Below, piece after piece: positions 34,355 through 44,918 of a stretch of DNA of 64,000 nucleotides. Position numbers and translations under genes: made by a program. Origin of the DNA: Palaemon carinicauda (Eukaryota; Arthropoda; Malacostraca; Decapoda; Palaemonidae); the NCBI RefSeq assembly GCF_036898095.1, contig NC_090767.1, positions 32,205,172-32,269,171 of the forward strand, read 5' to 3'. Within the stretch, counting starts at the first letter, position 1, and every line of letters begins with the position of its first letter. The notes below the pieces were generated by a model. It ran no database searches. It was given only the letters and a program-made list of their open reading frames with translations, and was not told the DNA's origin.

Positions 34355-35316
34355 CGGTGAAGAAACGGTTCGGAATCTCGAAAGATAGTATCGACTTCCT
34401 GGAAGAATACAAGTGTAAGTCTACTAGGAGGCAGTACGAATCTGCATGGAAGAAATGGGTAGCCTTTGTCAAAGATAAGAACCCGCACGAGATCTCTACG
34501 GAGTTCTGCCTATCCTTCTTCATTCACCTCCACGGACAGGGGCTGGCGGCGAACACAATTTCTACATGTAAGTCAGCTCTAACAAGACCCATTCTATATG
34601 CCTTCCAGGTAGACCTCGCTAACGAGATGTTTAATAAGATCCCAAAGGCCTGTGCTAGGCTTAGACCATCAGCTCCTCCAAAGCCTATTTCATGGTCATT
34701 AGACAAAGTCCTTCATTTTGCCTCATTACTAGATAATGAGGAATGTGCGTTGAAGGACCTGACTCAAAAAGTGATCTTCCTTTTTGCCCTTGCTTCTGGG
34801 GCCAGAGTTAGTGAGATTGTGGCCCTCTCGAGAGAGGAGGGCCGAGTTCAGTTCCTGGATGGGGGAGAACTGAACCTGTTTCCGGACCCTACGTTTCTCG
34901 CTAAGAACGAGTTGCCCACCAACAGGTGGGGTCCCTGGAGAATCTGCCCTCTGAAAGAAGATGCATCTCTATGTCCCGTAGAATGCCTTAAGGTCTATCT
35001 TCGTAGAACTTCAGACTTCCATGGGGGCCAACTATTCAGAGGAGAAACATCGGGCTCGAATTTATCTTTAAATCAACTTAGGGCGAAAATTACATATTTT
35101 ATTCGCAGAGCGGATCCTGACAGTTCACCCGCAGGTCATGATCCGAGGAAAGTTGCTTCATCATTAAACTTCTTTAACTTTATGGATTTTGAACACCTTC
35201 GTTCATACACTGGCTGGAAGTCTTCCAGGGTATTCTTTCGCCACTATGCTAAGCAAGTGGAGCAGCTAAAGAGGTCTGTGGTAGCAGTTGGTTGCGTCGT
35301 TAACCCTGCTGTTTAA
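32602..35316 (+). CDS. DIRS tyrosine recombinase (long overlapping frame)
   Basis: A 904-codon frame starting from a TTG, open in fact from 32512, directly after the gag stop and in the gag frame. Its first two thirds run over the RT frame and resemble no domain. The recombinase occupies about residues 550-904: an N-terminal core-binding part (STRRQYESAWKKWVAF) and a catalytic part with the RHRY set: Arg735 (ASGARVSEIV), His846 and Arg849 (GHDPRKVASSL), Tyr882 (VFFRHYAK). Known role: integrates the circular DNA intermediate by site-specific recombination. Overlap of RT and YR frames is known for DIRS1-like elements. The real start is not resolved. Confidence 0.9.
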   Translation: MELVQYSAPVPSIFPTLHPRFGGVHPRSVGEKGDQEGKVHQVPREAVLCSQERLGETQSHSGLVTTQQVHSEPQVQDVNVTTHKGLTAQEGIYRLHRLVRRILARSNKSSSLPLPRIQATTKTLRFQGDALRTKHSPKDLYEACERSSQTVTPKRVPGSSLPGRLVGVGSIQSRMLASFPTSDSVPGISRLHDQQKEVSSFSSSEVPVVGNSLGFSVTPSFHPDVKEEGNSRVCQETSRFREDIKTRTREGFGLSSVCISNRPSAKSTTKRCSGSMENLCIERAKGLEETRPTSTTFSSQTVVSSQSSKEVSTSSATPPPVSDNPHRRLKGRVGGSLPSEKSARNLVQAIWDLSHKLSRSYGSTSYPEESIPTSLDPRKVGTGQRGGCEMSESAGIEIPTSQPGNVSHIPTGGEEEMAPVSSSPSRSPECDRGRSIQGNTDRDRMVPRRRIILFHLETSPRTADRPLRDEGQQEAAEICVPICGPLGRSNRCDVPRLEQMVQDLPVSPSQSDVEGPQQTEILQGSSSNSGPQVAEQCMVPSGSGTTTEVSTTPGPSSVPASPEVDCLRFITENPNPAAHDFLSLAVKKRFGISKDSIDFLEEYKCKSTRRQYESAWKKWVAFVKDKNPHEISTEFCLSFFIHLHGQGLAANTISTCKSALTRPILYAFQVDLANEMFNKIPKACARLRPSAPPKPISWSLDKVLHFASLLDNEECALKDLTQKVIFLFALASGARVSEIVALSREEGRVQFLDGGELNLFPDPTFLAKNELPTNRWGPWRICPLKEDASLCPVECLKVYLRRTSDFHGGQLFRGETSGSNLSLNQLRAKITYFIRRADPDSSPAGHDPRKVASSLNFFNFMDFEHLRSYTGWKSSRVFFRHYAKQVEQLKRSVVAVGCVVNPAV

Positions 35317-36219
35317 CTCTGCGAGGAACAGCGGAATCATTTGGGACTTGGATTCTTGGGTGAATAGTTAGTTATATATGTTGATATAACTGGTAGTGTA
35401 GGCTCTCAGAGCCCACAGTGACTGTTCCAACGTTATGGTGATGGTAACACAAGTACAGACAGGTGTGCCAAGCGTTTGCCAACGCTATTGTCAGCGAAGT
35501 AGTAACATGGACGTTAAGTTTGATACCGGGGTATGTGTAAGTGACACATATGTTTTCTTTCAGATAATCATTCATCCATGCACTACAGTACTTGTGAAAA
35601 TTGTTGGTCATCCACCTAGCATATGTACATATTTATGGTGACCATGTCTATTTATTGTTTCTCAATAAACTTGTTCTCGGGAACCTTGCGTCTCCTTCAC
35701 CTATATTTTTGATTTCATATTGTTTTTTGAGCATTTAGCCTATGTATATTAATCGGGGATATCTATAATAGCCTATCCCTTAATGCAAAGCCTGGATTAT
35801 ACCGGTTTATACTTTCCTTAGCAATAAGGACTCCACCCCTTTCTGAGGATGGTGGTAGCAGCAAGTTTAATCCTACGCAGATATAACCTTTTGTCTAATT
35901 TTACTTCGACCAGGGTGCTGGTCGGGACTTTTTCTTTTGGATACTGTAGTCCCGTAAGACTTCGCTTCATATAGAGTGAGACCACTATATGGTACTGGCT
36001 GGCGAGTGATTCATACATAGGTATATGTACTCTTCGTTCGTTTCTAGAGTCTAGTAGGACTCCTCCCTGTAGGGGGCAGGAAGCACTCTCATGGCTTATG
36101 ATTAGTGAAAAGATGTATAACGGTAACATCTTAGGTCTGTCAGTCGAGTTGACTAAGAAACATTCTTGAGGAGTACGGCACGTATTGAGAATCCACAGAT
36201 ACAGTAATGCTCTGGTATA

Positions 36220-36314
36220 CTTCCATCAGGACGACATGGCTTGAGCCCAAAAAACGGATTTTGAGCGAAGCGAAAAATCTATTTTTGGGTAAGATAGCCA
36301 TGTCGTCCTGATGG
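36220..36314 (+). repeat. DIRS copy 1 internal complementary region (ICR)
   Basis: Positions 36220-36252 are the exact reverse complement of the left terminus (28025-28057), and 36253-36314 the exact reverse complement of the right terminus (36727-36788). They are fused head to head at the string of six As. This junction template is the hallmark of DIRS1-type replication, where it is thought to template the circle junction. Confidence 0.95.
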
Positions 36315-36412
36315 ACCCGCCCTGCTCCTTTTCAAAAATAAATAAGAGTGAAAAGGATAGTAGGACCCCTCCCTACATACAGTATCTGTAGCACCTCGTG
36401 TATCGCTACAAG

Positions 36413-36745
36413 GAATACAGATGGCGCCGTGAGCGGCGCAGGGCACGCTTTCGAAACGGGGAGGAGGGATGCCTTATGAACGGCTCCCCCCTTTCTTATC
36501 GTTTTCGTTTTCTTGCCATTTTACCCCTACGAAGTGTTAACTCTATTCGGGGTATAGATTGCTATGAGGCGTGTCAAGAATACGTCCACTGATATTTACG
36601 ATATCCCTAAGGTCTTTTTTAGGGATACTCGCTCCAGGAGTTAGAATTCTGGGTACCTGAAGGTAAATTCTCTGGGAATATCGCCGTAGTTGTAATATAC
36701 CCTAGGAAGCTGCCTTTAAGGAACTTCCATCAGGACGACATGGCT
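36413..36745 (-). repeat. DIRS copy 1 right inverted terminal repeat
   Basis: Reverse complement of 28036-28378. The outermost 43 bases (36746-36788, ending CAAAATCCGTT) are unique to this end and matched only in the ICR. Confidence 0.93.
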
Positions 36746-36788
36746 ATCTTACCCAAAAATAGATTTTTCGCTTCGCTCAAAATCCGTT

Positions 36789-37010
36789 ATATGGTAAGGA
36801 GAGAGAGGGGGGGGGGGATTCTTCACGTGTACATGTCTTCCTTGTTTCCTTGTTGCTTCTGATCAACAGATCTGAGTTGATGTCACAGAGAAATGTGACG
36901 TTACTGCAACAGACAATGTCGCAACGTGATGGTGAAATGATGATGACCTTTTAGATGTGTTTGCTGAGAGAGGAGAAGTCCCGCTTCATTGTTAGTGTCA
37001 GTGGAGGATG

Positions 37011-37084
<74 letters not shown>

Positions 37085-37250
37085 AATGTTATTCCATATT
37101 GATTTTAATAAATTACAGGGACACTAGAAATATAAAACAACCTAAGTAAGAAGATCCGATTTTCCTCTCACAGAAAAACATTCCTGGTCTAAACTAATAA
37201 ACTTCCACATTAAATCTCTAAAATTATGAATCACTTATTTTCTCCAATGA
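36789..37250 (+). repeat. Third copy of unit B, right of the DIRS insertion
   Basis: Continues the sequence cut at 28024: ATATGGTAAGG, a G run, then the stretch matching 14411-14880 including the CT microsatellite. Confidence 0.9.
37014..37083. repeat. (CT)n microsatellite
   Basis: Orthologous position to the run at 14634-14713. Confidence 0.97.
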
Positions 37251-37254
37251 TAGC

Positions 37255-37325
37255 TTTGGGCTGAGGTACCGGTGCCAATGCCACGCTGGCTATGAAGGTG
37301 ATGGTACCTTCTGTAATCCCAGAAT
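37255..37325 (+). pseudogene. Orphan EGF-like domain fragment
   Basis: The + frame reads RYRCQCHAGYEGDGTFCNP, a clear second half of an EGF-like module (C-x-C-x4-GY-x-GDG-x2-C). The upstream Cys residues are missing and no donor site follows at the end. Extracellular matrix or receptor proteins carry such modules. Here it is an isolated 20-codon piece next to a transposon graveyard, so either an exon remnant or captured sequence. Confidence 0.5.
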
Positions 37326-37479
37326 ATACGTTCAAAGAACATATTTTCTAGCTGCTCTATTACACACTCACTAGTTTGCATACACAACCGGCACCATGTA
37401 GCAAATTGCAATGGACTGAATTATATGACTGTCAGGTAATGGTACCGGCAAAAGTCCATTATATCCATCTCTATCTGAT

Positions 37480-40400
37480 ACCACACCTTGACGTCAACTC
37501 ATGCTTCCTTTACTTTATTTCACCGTTGCAGGGTAGATGGATTTAAACACTTCACTACCATTTACAACATCGTGAACTTGACGACGGACAACTGTAGCAT
37601 TTTGTCTCCTTGCAAAATACAGGGTTCACTGCAACCCCGTGTGCCCTATCTCCTCGTACACCCATCTTACCAAATTCTACATTGTATTTCCCACAACCGC
37701 ACATAGCTCTGGCTTTCTCATTCAGCTCTTTGGTACGTGAGTCAAAGAGTAAGCCTCGTTCTTATAAGAAGGGACCAGTGATATGGATATTCATAACTTG
37801 TTCTCTTTTACTAAAGCTGTCATTATTGCAACCCTTTGCTGAAATAATATCTTGTTAGCTGCCTTTGATTTAAATCGGCTCTCTCCTGTCAATCTCTCTA
37901 ATATCCACTGATGCACAGTTGCAGAGTCCAATCTTTTTTCCAGTTCCTTTACTTCCCATACTAGCACAAATTTCATTCCATTTATTAACCCATCCAACTC
38001 GGCCCTATCAATATGCCTGGCTTCTTCCTTTCTAATCCAGCATGCATCTTCTAGCATATATCCACCGATCTCTACCACAGCGCCCACGGCCAATGAACTT
38101 GCATCAACCCAGAGTGTCGCTGACCTTTTACTAGATTCCCATCTACTTCTTGCAGGATCACTTGTCCTCACAGCCGCTATTGTATCGCAGACAGACTGTA
38201 GGTCACTATATTATACCCACATGGTCTGATTCGTTTTTTGTTTGATAAACTCCGCGCTTACTCGCAGCCATCCACACACAGGGTGATGACTAACTAGTTT
38301 CTCACACAAAGAAAACATATCGCGATGTGTCACTTGCTCGGATACCTTTGGCACATTACCATTCCTACCTCACAACAACTTGCAATTCTCTCCCCACACC
38401 TGCAGTCCAAATGCTCACATGCATTCCTGCATTTTTTTAAGCTACTTAGATAAAAACCCATATTTCTCCAAATGAATAATTATATATTTCACTACTACCG
38501 TATCCTCACGAACTAGTACATAATCTAAATATGTGGACATAGTATCGTCACGCACTACTACGTTTTGCTCCAACACTTTATAAATCACCACTTACATCAC
38601 TAGTGGGGCAACATTTATGTCAAATCTAACTCTTCAAAGGCAATACTGCTTACCTTCAAACATAACTGACTGGAATGGCCATTATCTCTCCTCCAATCGT
38701 ATTTGAAAATAAACCCTGGCAAGTAGCTTGGTTGCGTATACATACTGATCTCTTGTATGGGCATCAATGTAAGTATTAACTTTACGAAAGTCCACCACCA
38801 ACCTCACCTTAACCTAACTAGGCTGGATAACTGTCATAAACGGAATTAAGCCTTTAGCAGGGCCATTCTAACCCTTATCATACGACTGCAGCCAGCTTCA
38901 CTATATCCACTCCTGCATTTCTTCCTCATATCACTGTTGTGCCTCATGTAGGACTTCATATTCACATCTCATATTCTTCAGCAGTACCAGCTCTTCATCG
39001 CCTCTCTATTTCCAGGCCATCGTCCAATACTTAGCCAAAGTATCAAACACGGTGCTAAAGTCTTGGTCATCCACTTGGAGCCCATCACTGCTATAGGTAC
39101 TCAAACACAGGCCTGCTACTGTTGCATTCATTCCAGGCTGTACTCAAAATATTACTGCTTCCCAATTCATAGCCATCACTCCTTTCATTTTCTTTATTGC
39201 ATCTATACACAAGATACTCTTAAACCAAAACAACTTCGTAGTTGATACGTTGGCATGTACTTTCACCTCATCGTTGCCCTTTACTGCCACACATACCTTG
39301 ACAGTCACTTGAGTCTTCTAGATATCTCCAATTTCCGTCATGACATCGTTCTTTCGATGCCTCCTCTCAAATCTAACTGCATTAACGATCACTCGTGTGC
39401 ATCCAATATCCATCATCACTTAAAAAAATCTTTCAATTCACTTTCAGGTTTTTTCATGATAGAGCGCCTATAGTCTCCAAAGAAAGCGAGCTGGAGCTGA
39501 AGCTAACTTTCATTACCTGTTTCCCATCCGCTTTGTAGCATTCCTCTCAGGGTACTCCGTTGCAAAATGTCCCACTTTTCCATAATTGAAGCACTTGATT
39601 TCTTGTTTCTCTTTTATAGTGACTATACAGTGCCTGGTGAGATGGTTTGACCCTCAACATGCGTAACAACCTTGTTGACTGCTGTGCGGTCCAATCTTGG
39701 TCCAAGTCTTTACCGAAACTGTAGCTGCACCTACCTCTGCTTGTAATAGTGATCCACTCGCACCCTTGCATTCCTCACCAATTGTCACCACACTACACGC
39801 CATACCAACACCCTCATCCAGTAACACAGACCATGCTCTCTTTAGTATACTCTTAAGCTTTCAGTCTTCAAGGTTGGCTACTGCACGTAGCATTTGCCTT
39901 GCGCCTTTTGGTAACCCTATCACATCTCACATGCCAAAGTCTTCTCAGACACTCCTCCAATGTGTTATACATAGCATGGGCAAATTTGCGGAAAACACAT
40001 CAGGGCTCTCACCTGATATCATCTTATGGTTCACAAACTTCTCGTGTGAAGCGAAGGAGTTCCCTGCAAAGGCGGCCTTTATAGTCTTTTCAATATCACT
40101 TAACTTACTCCGTTTATCCTTGGGTAGTTGTTGGTACACTGGAAATGCACTCCCTGTTAGTCTCAATGGCACCACATTAGCAACTTCCATGACATTCTGA
40201 AGTTCACACACCAGGGTCACTTTCTCCAACAACCCTGAGATATCACCCTCACTAGATTACTCAGGTATCGGCTTCAACACAGTGGCCATGATGTCTCCCA
40301 TTCTGCTTGTTTATAAAGGTCTTACTTGTCCAAGGCCTGTCCATTCCTTCACCAGCTGAACCCCACTCGTAGCCATATGGTACAATCCTTACCGACTGGC

Positions 40401-40640
40401 TCCTCACTCCCTTATCCGTTAGTATCACCACTACCGACGTCAGTTTCTCAATGTTCTCCTCTTGTATAACTAAATTTTTCACAAGTTTTCCTTTCATGCA
40501 CTTTTTACTGTATCACTGTAAATTTTCAATTCTGTCTTTACTCCACTCGTGTGCATTGTCCTCTTCCTTTTATCAATCCTTTTGCCATACGGCATCCCCT
40601 CATGTTTCTGCGCAGGTACAATGGTTCCTTTGAGGAATGT
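37480..40640 (-). pseudogene. Decayed Ty3/gypsy-like gag-pol
   Basis: Read from 40640 downwards with many stops and shifts: a gag core (40232-39945, LRLTGSAFPVYQQLPKD), a zinc-knuckle remnant near 39590 (CFNYGKVGHFATEY, third ligand Cys changed to Tyr), a protease-like DVGCTRVIV near 39390, RT pieces at about 39000-38480 including a mutated catalytic box YLDYVLV in place of YLDD, and RNase H at 38171-37791 (LWVDASSLAVGAVVE, HIDRAELDGLINGM, LDSATVHQWILERL). The order gag, PR, RT, RH fits a gypsy-type LTR element. No LTRs or integrase recognised. Confidence 0.7.
37791..38171 (-). pseudogene. RNase H part of the decayed gypsy element
   Basis: The longest surviving open piece, 126 codons, with the first catalytic Asp (WVDASSLA), the HIDRAELDG Glu motif and the DSATVHQW Asp motif in the expected spacing. 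Confidence 0.75.
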
Positions 40641-41970
40641 ATAGATTAAGGATGTGACGACGATCAAGACGACTGGACGCAAATTCAACTTCAAAGAAAT
40701 AACAACGCACTGAATTATATCACAGAACGAGAGGATAATTTAGATCTAGACGTCATCAGTGAATGTACCAAAGCAAAAGAAGCGCGGGACATTTTAAGCG
40801 ATATCCACATGAAAATGGAAACATTTCCAATTGTTGATGTGCTTGAAGAAATGTGTAGATGAAGTAAAATTGAAGGAATGTTTATGAGTGTATATATAGT
40901 ATATGCAATCAGAATGGCCAGAGATGAAAATGCAGTTTTAGCGGACGAATTGTCTCATTTCCAGATTCTATGATATAAAGGCAATTGTTGCAGTAATTGA
41001 AAACTGAATAAAGGGAATTTACTTTTGAACGTGTCATAAATAAAAAAATAAGATTCCAAATTAATATGGAACATGGATTCTGGTGCTAGTGATCAGATGA
41101 AATCTCATAAAGACAGACTTGCTGATTTTGACAGCAGCATCACAGGTAATGCAAAGTGGAAAAATGGAAATATATTTGTTTTTAGTTCTATATAGAAGAA
41201 AACTTATTATGAAAATGATATACCAGTATGGTGTATATGAGTTAAAATTACGAGAGGTGTACTATACCCAAAAGTAGATAGAAACCTGATGTGTGAAAGA
41301 AAATTTTATGGAAAAAGTTTTAAGTTAGTTACATACAAAGGTGTCAACAATGTGAAAAACATAAAGTAATTATGTCAAATGGGATACTGAAATGAGGCAG
41401 CATATATGTATCAAATCCCAGATAGTTTTGCAACGTAATAAAAGAAAATTTAAAAAGGAAGACATAGAAGTCCCAGAAAATAGAGAGACAATTAATTTAT
41501 GGCACAGAAGGTTTGTATATGTACTATACATACCCAGAGTTTGTGAAGCGAAAGGAAAGCTTGAATACTGCAAACAATGCATGGAAGGTAAGTCCAAAAA
41601 TAACCCAATGCATGCAAGTGAATAAGAAAAATAGTACCTAATGATTTTTGTTAGATTCCTGAACCATCATCATATGCAAGTGAAAGCCAATATTTTACCA
41701 TCTTTTTAGACGACAATTCATGTTACAATGAAAATGCTATAATGAAGAAGAAAAGGGAAACAATGGAGAAATTGGAGGGATACATATCCAAAGCTGAAAG
41801 GAAACACAACAGAATATTACCGTATTTCCACGCTGATAATAGGGGAGAGTGTGTCAGCAAGGAATTCTGGGTTTTTCTTACAAAGAAGGGAATAGAGAGA
41901 CGGCTGACAACTTCATTCTTTCCTCAGCAAAAAGGAAAAGCTGAATGCCTAAACCTTCTTGGAGGGTGGC
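40640..41970 (+). pseudogene. Decayed Ty1/copia gag-pol fragment
   Basis: Broken + strand frames in copia order: a gag piece (ISECTKAKEARDILSDI, near 40760), the protease WNMDSGASDQM (near 41070), a pre-integrase INLWHRRFVYV followed by YCKQCMEGKSKNNP (41490-41610), and integrase core pieces (LPYFHADNRGECVSKEFW, FLTKKGIERRLTTSFFPQQ, KGKAECLN) to about 41955. The integrase DNRGE matches the second catalytic Asp region. The frame then runs into unrelated sequence. No LTRs and no RT, so a truncated dead copy, head to head with the gypsy remnant. Confidence 0.75.
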
Positions 41971-43130
41971 GGCCAAAGGATCAGGTACCAAAGAGGAGCC
42001 GGAAGGAAGCAGTTGAGGAGTGAGCCTCTGTGCCCACTGACACCTGCATGAGGAGGAGGTAGGAAGTTGGAGAGCAGTAAGACTCGGTGAGAAGGGACTG
42101 AGTGAGGAGTGGAAGGTGTTTAAAAGAAGTTGAAAACACTGGGGTCGAAGCCCCATTATTGAGACTTAGTCATCGGCCAGTTCAGAGAGCATGCCCCCAG
42201 GGAGGTATTGGCTCGAGCTCAGTACAAGAGACTCCGAAGTTTTCAATTGAGGAAGAGAGTGGTCCATAGCTTTTCTTATAATACGAGGGGATAAGCCCCG
42301 TTTTGACTAGGCCCATGAGCCAGTCCTCAGAAAAGTGGGCCCCAGGGGATGCTTTCTGAACTCATGAACATAGCAGAGTGAGGTTACCATGATTAGGAAC
42401 AATTTCAAGTAATTCTTCTTATATGATGGTCCATTTGTATATTTTTGGACATTAGGACTACTCATAACTATGTATGGCTTAATTGAGGGATCAAGGATAG
42501 TTACCAGGCTTGGTGTCCGGCAGTGCATTCCCAGAAGGGAGAAATGGAGCAATTATAGTTCAAAGAGAAAAGATTGACAGTACTAAAGACCCAGTGAGGG
42601 CAAGAGACGGGGTGTGGAGTTGGAGGTTATTAGTGGTTATTAGTCCCCGGCTAGCTTAAAGTAGAGTTACAGGACAGACGAGAACCCTGTAAGGCAGAGG
42701 GACTGGCTTGCATGAGAAAGACAGCAACATGAGTGAGAGGGAGAAGGACCTCGTTCATCTAACCAGGTGAGCATGTGGGTTAGTAAGGGGGAAGGATTGA
42801 TGTGGGTTAAAGGAGCAATTTGATAGGATGGGAGAGATACCGCTATCAAGCAGCATGTAGAGTGTGCAGTGTAGGAATCAAACGAGCTAGTGGTGTGGAG
42901 AAGGATGGGAAAGGGTGTGTAAGTCCCAGTGTAATGTATTGACCTGGGTGGCGGATAGGAGCAAAGAAAAACTGAAAGTGTTTGTATGCTTTACAGTACG
43001 TACCTAGCTATAAGGACTGGAGTGAGCTGATGGCTTGGGTTGAGGGACTCCCTGAGCAGGAAGGTTTCGTGACACTGAAGCAGGAAATGTTCTGAGGTAA
43101 GCCCTGCAGGTTGATCACAGTATGAGCAGT
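41971..43130. other. No gene recognised
   Basis: Purine-rich + strand with only short frames. It may include the 3' UTR of the minus-strand LINE that ends near 43130, but no tail is seen. Confidence 0.5.
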
Positions 43131-44589
43131 TTCTATATCCTTTTGTCAATCAACTCCCAGGTGCACGGGTATCCTAGTCTGGGTCTGTGGGTTATGACAG
43201 AGATCAACCTGTGGGTGGTTTTAGGGAGGCACTGCTGAACAGAATTAGTAACATTTATATACCAAGTGGCTGACCGAGAGGAATGTAATTGGGCCTGCCT
43301 GATGGTGCTCAAAAGCCGATTGTGGCAATGGTCAATCATTGACTTCTTTAACTGCTGAAGGGAGGGCACAGGGGTTAACTTTTTGTGTCTACTGCAAGGA
43401 CTCACCTGGCAAGTCTGTCAGCCGCTTCGTTATCTGGAATCCCAATATGATTAGGGATCCCAATGATAATTTAGTTACCCATTTTTAATTCTGGTAATGG
43501 GTATGGGCTAAGTGCTTTATTTTAGAAATGATTAGTGAGTTTTCTCTAATGTTAGGGTTCTTTAGAACTGCGCTTGAGCCCATTGAGTCGATGTGGATAG
43601 AGGTGTGACCCTAAACAATGGCAGAGTGTTCCAGGGCCTTCAGCATTGCCTCAAGCTCTGTTTGTAGGGTGGAAATGTTGTTTGAGAGTCTCCAACTGCC
43701 TGGGTACGCTAAGAAATATACAACAGCAACAGCAGCTGGGACAGTCCTGTCAACGGAGCCATATGTGAAGTAAACATTATTAGCAGGAGAATTCTGAATG
43801 GATGCAAGTTCAGCTCTGAAGGCTGTTCCATGGAAGCAGAGATCTTTAGAGAATGAGAGGGATGTGTAATTAAACTTTAAGTCTATTGATGACTTGACCC
43901 GCATCGGAACGGTTTGGAGGGCAGATTAAGATCAGCAGACAGGTGAATTAGGTGCCTGAGTTTATTTTGAAGAGGTCCTTTCCTGCCAGTTTTAAGGGTT
44001 TTGATGATGATAAGACTATATTGGATGTTGATCCTGTTCGCAGGACGGAGGAGGTGAACCTCAGACCTGAGCAGAGAGAGCTTGATCCACATGGTGGCTC
44101 CCAGGATGGTCCTCATTGTGTTGTATTTTACTACTTCCAATGACTTTGTTTGTTGGTGAGATAGAGGTAAGCACAGGGGTGGCATACTCCATAAGAGAGA
44201 ATACAGCCTTGACATAGAGCAGTCAAAGAATTTGATGAGAGGCTCCCTGACTGAGGGAGGTAATTCTTCTGAGTGCTGAGATACAGGGTTTAGTTCAAAG
44301 TTTCAACATTTCTATCTGGGGACTGGCTTTGAGCCTAAAGCTGATATTTACTCCTAAATAGACATATTTATTTACCCACTTGATAGGTGCGCTTAGTAGT
44401 AGCCGGGGTGGAGGATATATAATCTTTACTTCCATGGCATTAGTTTTGTTAGGGTTGATTTTTAGACCAAGTTCCTTAACCTTATTAGGTACGATGTCAC
44501 TGCCTATTTGTATTTTGTGATGCTTGTTGAAGACAGAGTGCAGGGTTACGATACATACATCATGAGAACATGAAATAAGTATTATGTAT
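43130..44589 (-). pseudogene. LINE with RT and RNase H, remnant truncated by DIRS copy 2
   Basis: Read downwards from 44589: a mutated catalytic box SCSHDVCIVTL (YADD lost), then LGLKINPNKTNAMEV, IKWVNKYVYLGVNIS, then YNTMRTILGATMWIKLSLLRSE (44215-43883), then an RNase H-like piece (VYFTYGSVDRTVPAAVAVV, TLQTELEAMLKALEHS) at 43904-43611, and a further piece to 43133. Such a layout is found in I/jockey-type non-LTR elements with RNase H. Stops and shifts throughout. The RT part upstream of the YADD box is missing at the DIRS boundary. Confidence 0.7.
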
Positions 44590-44600
44590 TTTTGGGCTCA

Positions 44601-44918
44601 AGCCATGTCATCCTGATGGAATCTTCCAATAGGCAGCTTTCTAAGGGATATTTGGCTACAGTGATACTCCCAGAGAATTGACCATAGGTCTCCAGAATTC
44701 TAACTCCTGGCACGAGTATCCTCAAAATTTTTTCTTAAGGATATTGCATAATATCAGGGGACCTATTTCTTGATACGATACATGGCAATCTTCACCCCGA
44801 ATAGAGTTTTCGCTCTGAATGGAATAGTGGCAAAACTGAAGGGGAGTTGTCATCAAGGTTACCCAGCAGATCCTCTTCCCATACTACTAAAGGGTCCAAT
44901 ACGGCTACCCATTCCTTG
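44601..44918 (+). repeat. DIRS copy 2 left inverted terminal repeat
   Basis: Imperfect reverse complement of 52399-52715. Confidence 0.88.

Larger units (their letters stand above)
28025..36788 (+). mobile_element. Complete DIRS-like tyrosine-recombinase retrotransposon, copy 1
   Basis: An 8,764-base element with inverted terminal repeats, an internal complementary region, and ORFs in the order gag, RT-RNase H-MT-like, tyrosine recombinase (YR). The ends are fixed by comparison with the uninterrupted paralogue: GTATGTAT|ATATGG at 14410/14411 is split into GTATGTAT...ATATGG here. No target-site duplication is seen, as expected for YR elements, which integrate a circular intermediate instead of using an integrase. 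All three ORFs are uninterrupted and the terminal/internal repeats match perfectly, so the insertion looks young. Confidence 0.95.

Noticed and set aside
35372..36129. Short ORFs between the DIRS recombinase and its ICR
   Set aside because: No domain, and no counterpart ORFs at 51542-52210 in copy 2; treated as element 3' non-coding sequence.
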